A DNA stretch of 9,634 nt from NCBI GenBank assembly GCA_025450255.1, contig JANWHV010000219.1, positions 1 to 9,634 on the forward strand, given 5' to 3'. Positions 6,690-9,634 of this stretch are shown one piece after another. Below the pieces are notes generated by a model, which ran no database searches, was not told the origin of the DNA, and saw only the letters and a program-made list of their open reading frames with translations. Every line of letters starts with the position of its first letter. The stretch's first letter is position 1. The DNA comes from Chloroflexota bacterium (GTDB lineage Bacteria; Chloroflexota; UBA5177; JANWHV01). Both the position numbers and the translations under genes were made by a program.

Positions 6690-7055
6690 CTAATGGCCGC
6701 CAATGAGCAAGCTGCACACTACCAGGGCAAGTACGATACCGGCGAGCACGGCAAACGCGCGCTCCCCGTGTCGGACAAAGAACGCGAGCGCGGTGGCTTC
6801 GCGGGCGATCGGCGTGGCGACAAGTATCGCCATGCCAAGTCCCAGGATACCCGTTCCCCGCCCATGTTCGAGGGCGGTGGCCAGCGCCGCCGGCCGCAGC
6901 CCCACGCCGCCCCGCTGATTGGTCGCCAAGGCGATCGCGAAGCCCACGGCAAGGACGAAGACGCTCAGCCGCGAGCCGCGGCCCAGCACAATGCCCAGAA
7001 TCGGACCAGGATTTGACAGCTCGCCTGGTTTGGTGGCGGTGGAGGAACCCTTCAT
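6690..7055 (-). CDS. DUF1634 family small membrane protein
   Basis: A 121-residue protein of unknown function matching the DUF1634 pattern: a hydrophilic N-terminus, a first membrane segment (RLSVFVLAVGFAIALA, about 29-44), a second containing GLGMAILVATPIAREATALA (about 72-91) with the typical TPxxR turn, and a third (AFAVLAGIVLALVVCSLLIGG, about 100-120). DUF1634 genes are often found next to TauE/SafE permease genes, as here, which suggests an accessory subunit; that role is inferred from adjacency only. The ATG at 7055 overlaps the TauE/SafE stop as ATGA, so the two are likely translated together. The open frame extends upstream to a TTG at 7112, but this lies inside the permease gene and lacks family-like sequence. 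Confidence 0.8.
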   Translation of the reverse strand: MKGSSTATKPGELSNPGPILGIVLGRGSRLSVFVLAVGFAIALATNQRGGVGLRPAALATALEHGRGTGILGLGMAILVATPIAREATALAFFVRHGERAFAVLAGIVLALVVCSLLIGGH

Positions 7056-7843
7056 ACCAGCGCTTTCTGAGCCATTTCGACAATTGAGAGCCCAATCGCC
7101 ACCAGAAAACAAACGCGGAGCACTTTCGGCGTCAAGTGGGGTGCAACGCGGGGGCCAAGCGTGGCGCCGGCAAAGATGCCAAAGATCACGGGCGCCGTCA
7201 GCACGGGGTCGACGTTCCCCTGCTGGACCTGGATGACGGCGCTGGCCACGCCCGTAATACCGATCATGAACGTGCTCGTCGCGGCGGCAATCTTCAAGGG
7301 CACGCCCATCATCGTGACCATGGCCGGCACCAAAATGATACCGCCGCCCACGCCGAGAAGACCGGATACCAGACCGGCCCCGACCGCGATAAGCAGACCG
7401 ATCTTGACATGCGCGATTCCGTAGTCGCCGACCAGGCCCAGCTTCACGGCGAGCGGATCCGGCGTGACACTGCGCTCAGCCGGACCGCGGAGCAGCGAGA
7501 CCGCCGTGTAGACCAGGATGACGGCGAACAGCGCCGCGATCGCGCGCACGCTGAGGGCATTGCCAAGAATTGTGCCGCCAATCGCGCCGACGACAGTGCC
7601 TGTCTCCAGAAGCATGCCCAGACGCACGTTCGGCACGCCGCGCTTCAGGTAGCCGCTACCACCGGCGCTCGACGTCGCGATGACGGCGATGATGCTGGCG
7701 GCGACGGCGCGGTGGATCGGCATGCCGATAGGCCCGCTCAGCAGCGGCGTGACAAAGAGGCCGCCACCAAGGCCAAGAAGCGAGCCCATCACGCCGGCCA
7801 GGACGGAGAGCAGCCCGGCGGCAATGATGTGCTCGACTGACAT
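7052..7843 (-). CDS. TauE/SafE family sulfite/anion exporter permease
   Basis: An integral membrane protein of 263 residues from the TauE/SafE family, whose characterised members move sulfite, sulfoacetate or other organosulfur anions; the substrate here is unknown. The family's internal duplication is visible: GSLLGLGGGLFVTPLL (20-35) and GLLGVGGGIILVPAMV (161-176) are the matching motifs of the two halves, each followed by a conserved alanine-rich segment (AVAASIIAVIATSSAGG and AAATSTFMIGITGVAS). I count about seven to eight hydrophobic segments, ending near residue 255. The ATG at 7843 lies only 6 bases after the lysW stop, and its likely ribosome-binding sequence (GGGGCGAG) is formed by the codons of the lysW C-terminus, so translation is probably coupled. 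It overlaps the DUF1634 gene at its end. Whether it serves the lysine pathway or is merely a passenger in the operon is not clear. Confidence 0.87.
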   Translation of the reverse strand: MSVEHIIAAGLLSVLAGVMGSLLGLGGGLFVTPLLSGPIGMPIHRAVAASIIAVIATSSAGGSGYLKRGVPNVRLGMLLETGTVVGAIGGTILGNALSVRAIAALFAVILVYTAVSLLRGPAERSVTPDPLAVKLGLVGDYGIAHVKIGLLIAVGAGLVSGLLGVGGGIILVPAMVTMMGVPLKIAAATSTFMIGITGVASAVIQVQQGNVDPVLTAPVIFGIFAGATLGPRVAPHLTPKVLRVCFLVAIGLSIVEMAQKALV

Positions 7844-7849
7844 GAGGGT

Positions 7850-8020
7850 CTACTCGCCCCAATCTTCCTCTTCGCGCGGAGCTGGGTCAAGCCGCGGCGG
7901 ATCGACTTGCACCAACTCCAGCTCCACGCCGCATTCGGCGCAGGTCACGATTTCACCCTTGACGGCGCCATCCAGGGCGACCGCGGCCGCGCATTCGGGG
8001 CATTCTGCTTCCATTGTCAT
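7850..8020 (-). CDS. lysW: Amino-group carrier protein LysW
   Basis: A 56-residue acidic carrier that holds alpha-aminoadipate (or glutamate) by an isopeptide bond to its C-terminal glutamate while the lysine (or ornithine) side chain is built. It has the two CxxC knuckles of a zinc ribbon (C7/C10 in CPEC, C27/C30 in CAEC) and the diagnostic C-terminus EDWGE, with E56 as the modified residue. Thermus LysW has 54 residues. The AAGGAG site lies only 3 bases before ATG 8020 but 9 bases before the next in-frame ATG at 8014, so the true start may be 8014, giving 54 residues. It sits 34 bases after lysK and 6 bases before the TauE/SafE gene on the same strand. Its acidic surface normally guides binding to LysX, LysJ and LysK, two of which are its neighbours. 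Confidence 0.94.
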   Translation of the reverse strand: MTMEAECPECAAAVALDGAVKGEIVTCAECGVELELVQVDPPRLDPAPREEEDWGE

Positions 8021-8054
8021 GTTCTCCTTCGAATCACCGTCTAACGAAAGGCAA

Positions 8055-9140
8055 CTATACAGTCACGCCCGCATGATCCGGATGGGCCGCTCGGCCCATG
8101 GCGCCAAGCTCATGCAATACCGAGGTGAGCACCACAATCGCGGACTGATATTCACGAATAGTAATATGCTCGCGCGGCGTGTGGTCCAGCAAGGAATCGC
8201 CCGGCCCATACGCGAGCATGGGGCAGTTCCAGCGCTCGCTCACCACGTTAAGGTCGCTGGTCCCTGTCTTTACCACGAAACGAGGATCGCCGCCCGCTGC
8301 CCTGATAGCCCGAATGAAGGCACGCGCCACCGGGGTATTCTTGGGCACGCGGACGGCGGGCTCATACGCGGCGTACTCGACGTGAGCATCACCCGCCAGC
8401 CGGATCACGGTTTCGCGCCAGGCGTCCGCCGAGAAGCCCGGCGGCAGCCGGAAGCCAAGCTGCATGGTCGCGATGTCTCGCATGCCGTCGCCGGCGGAAC
8501 TCATGGCTCGTAAAGATGGCGAGAGCCGATCGAAGACCCCCGCCGGCCGGTCGGCATTGGCTACCGCCGTGGCTGCGAGCACGGCGTGCCAGAAGTCGAC
8601 CGCCGCCTCGCAGGCGTTCTGCTGTCCGGAGGCGGTGTGCGCGGACTCGCGCGATACGGAATAACGCGCCAGGAGCCGGCCCTTGTAACCGACGGTAACG
8701 CGATCCCAGGCGCTCGGCTCCCCGATAATAGCGAAGTCGGGCGCGAATGATGAGGCGGCGGCGCGCGCACCCTTTGAGGTTGCCGATTCTTCCTCCACGG
8801 CGCCGATCACAATGACGCGGCCAGGACCATTGAACGTGGTGGCCGCGGCGACGAACGCCGCCAGAGGCCCCTTGGCATCGACGGCGCCGCGGCCAAACAG
8901 CAGGTCACCCTCGCGCCGCACATGAATGTCCCCAGGGACGGTATCCATATGGCCAAGCAGCACGAGGGTTGGTCCGCTCGCCGCGTCGCCGCGCTCGCCG
9001 ACGGCGTTTCCGGCCGCGTCGATGCTGCTTCGGAAACCGCGCGCGGCCAACTCGTCGGCCAGGAACCTGGCAAGCGCCCCCTCCTGGCCGGAGAGGCTCT
9101 GGATGCGCAGCATCGAGGTCAGCAGATCGACATCATCCAC
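8055..9140 (-). CDS. lysK: [LysW]-lysine (or ornithine) hydrolase, M20 family
   Basis: LysK is a metallopeptidase-fold hydrolase that releases the finished lysine (or ornithine) from LysW. The 361-residue product carries the M20 di-metal set: GHMDTVPG (H64, D66), GRGAVDAKG (D88), the catalytic pair EE at 116-117, GEP (E141) and a late DHTPREH (H320). The segments LFGRGAVDAKGPLAAF and TGTSDLNVVSERWNCP are typical of LysK rather than of ArgE or DapE. The chosen start is GTG at 9140, overlapping the lysJ stop by 8 bases, because GGAG lies 7 bases upstream and the family N-terminus (DVDLLTSMLRIQSLSG) follows at once. An in-frame frame extension to 9209 is inside lysJ. The enzyme is cytoplasmic and likely co-transcribed with lysJ and lysW. 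The sequence alone does not settle lysine versus ornithine/arginine specificity. Confidence 0.92.
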   Translation of the reverse strand: MDDVDLLTSMLRIQSLSGQEGALARFLADELAARGFRSSIDAAGNAVGERGDAASGPTLVLLGHMDTVPGDIHVRREGDLLFGRGAVDAKGPLAAFVAAATTFNGPGRVIVIGAVEEESATSKGARAAASSFAPDFAIIGEPSAWDRVTVGYKGRLLARYSVSRESAHTASGQQNACEAAVDFWHAVLAATAVANADRPAGVFDRLSPSLRAMSSAGDGMRDIATMQLGFRLPPGFSADAWRETVIRLAGDAHVEYAAYEPAVRVPKNTPVARAFIRAIRAAGGDPRFVVKTGTSDLNVVSERWNCPMLAYGPGDSLLDHTPREHITIREYQSAIVVLTSVLHELGAMGRAAHPDHAGVTV

Positions 9141-9634
9141 TCGCGGTCTCCGCTCGATTTGGCCGCCACGTTTGCAGCGCCTCGGCCACGGCGGACAGCA
9201 CATGGTCAACCTGCGCGTCGCTGATTACAAGAGGCGGTAGGAGGCGGACTGTTGTTGGGCCGGCCGGGAGCGCCAAAACGCCCCGCGCTTGCAGCTCGTT
9301 CATGAACGGCCGTGCCTTGTCGCGCAACTCGATGCCGAGCATCATGCCCAGCCCTCGCACGTCGCGCGCGACCGGCGATCGAGCCTGCACGAGCTTGAGG
9401 CGCTCCAGCATCAGGGCGCCGGTGGCCGCGCCTCGCTCGATCAACCGGTCCTGGCGCAGCGCCGCCAGCGTGGCGAGGGCCGCCGCGCAGGCCAGTGGAT
9501 TACCGCCAAACGTTGAGCCGTGGGCGCCAGGGCGGATGCCCGTCACGCGATGGCCAAGAGCCACGGCGCCCATCGGCAGGCCGCCGGCCATCGATTTTGC
9601 CATGCACAGGAGGTCGGGCGTGACGCCGTCATGC
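9133..9634 (-). CDS. lysJ: [LysW]-aminoadipate semialdehyde/glutamate semialdehyde transaminase, 5' end missing
   Basis: LysJ is a PLP-dependent class III aminotransferase related to ArgD. It aminates the LysW-bound semialdehyde with glutamate as donor. The window holds the C-terminal 166 codons, starting in the middle of the protein, and the gene runs off the right edge; full-length family members have about 390-400 residues. The PLP-lysine segment is present (GVTPDLLCMAKSMAGGLPMG, with the lysine in AKSM), followed by GSTFGGNPLACAAAL, which contacts the cofactor phosphate across the dimer, then VRGLGMMLGIELRD and TTVRLLPPLVIS, typical of the ArgD/LysJ group. Its stop overlaps the lysK start by 8 bases. 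ArgD would fit equally well by motif; the adjacent lysK and lysW are what point to LysJ. Confidence 0.9.
   Translation of the reverse strand, partial: HDGVTPDLLCMAKSMAGGLPMGAVALGHRVTGIRPGAHGSTFGGNPLACAAALATLAALRQDRLIERGAATGALMLERLKLVQARSPVARDVRGLGMMLGIELRDKARPFMNELQARGVLALPAGPTTVRLLPPLVISDAQVDHVLSAVAEALQTWRPNRAETASG
9138..9151 (-). promoter_or_regulatory. Ribosome-binding site and GTG start of lysK
   Basis: GGAG (9148-9151 on the minus strand) lies 7 bases before GTG at 9140. Both are inside the last codons of lysJ, so lysK translation is probably coupled to lysJ termination. This site decides for the GTG over the ATG at 9113, which would cut away the first helix of the hydrolase. Confidence 0.6.

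Noticed and set aside
7136..7840. Open plus-strand frame of 234 codons opposite the TauE/SafE gene
   Set aside because: The translation is a run of charged residues (Asp, Arg, His), the mirror of a hydrophobic membrane protein; the minus-strand reading has the duplicated TauE/SafE motif.
7680..8513. Open plus-strand frame of 277 codons across lysK, lysW and the transporter start
   Set aside because: It runs antisense to three recognisable genes, including the CxxC motifs and EDWGE tail of LysW, and has no recognisable domain.

Overview
High-GC bacterial chromosomal DNA, with ten of eleven genes on the minus strand. Reading in the direction of transcription (from high to low coordinates), the order is: lysJ (5' end cut by the window edge), lysK, lysW, a TauE/SafE-family membrane transporter, a DUF1634 membrane protein, a secreted Asp-box (BNR) beta-propeller protein, an FAH-family enzyme, then a plus-strand F420-type luciferase-like oxidoreductase, then cofD, cofC, cofE and npdG (3' end cut by the window edge). 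LysW-dependent amino-acid biosynthesis together with coenzyme F420 biosynthesis, GC-rich codons and GTG starts suggest Chloroflexota, possibly a Thermomicrobia-like lineage. That assignment is inference from gene content, not from a marker gene.

Right part (about 6.7-9.6 kb): lysJ, lysK and lysW are tightly packed and encode the late part of the amino-carrier-protein pathway to lysine (or ornithine/arginine): aminotransferase, carrier-releasing hydrolase, and the small carrier itself (56 aa, ending in EDWGE). Six bases after lysW begins a TauE/SafE permease, which overlaps a DUF1634 gene by an ATGA junction. The carrier gene and the transporter pair therefore look co-transcribed.

Middle (about 4.5-6.65 kb): a predicted exported protein with seven Asp-box motifs, and an FAH-family protein resembling 2-keto-3-deoxy-aldonate dehydratases. 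The FAH gene converges with the oxidoreductase gene, with only 13 bases between their stop codons.

Left part (1-4.5 kb): an F420 cluster. cofD, cofC and cofE make the F420 tail: phosphoester transfer to Fo, guanylyl activation of the phospho-acid, and gamma-glutamylation. npdG reduces F420 with NADPH, and the divergent luciferase-like oxidoreductase is a probable F420H2 user. A 408-base divergent control region separates cofD from the oxidoreductase and holds a 6-bp-stem palindrome. No Fo synthase (cofG/cofH) and no fused dehydro-F420 reductase domain are present here.

I found no RNA gene, CRISPR array, insertion sequence or clear intrinsic terminator. The genes belong to known families. The points worth a second look are the lysW-transporter linkage, the C-terminal extension of CofC, the single-domain CofE, and the control region between cofD and the oxidoreductase.
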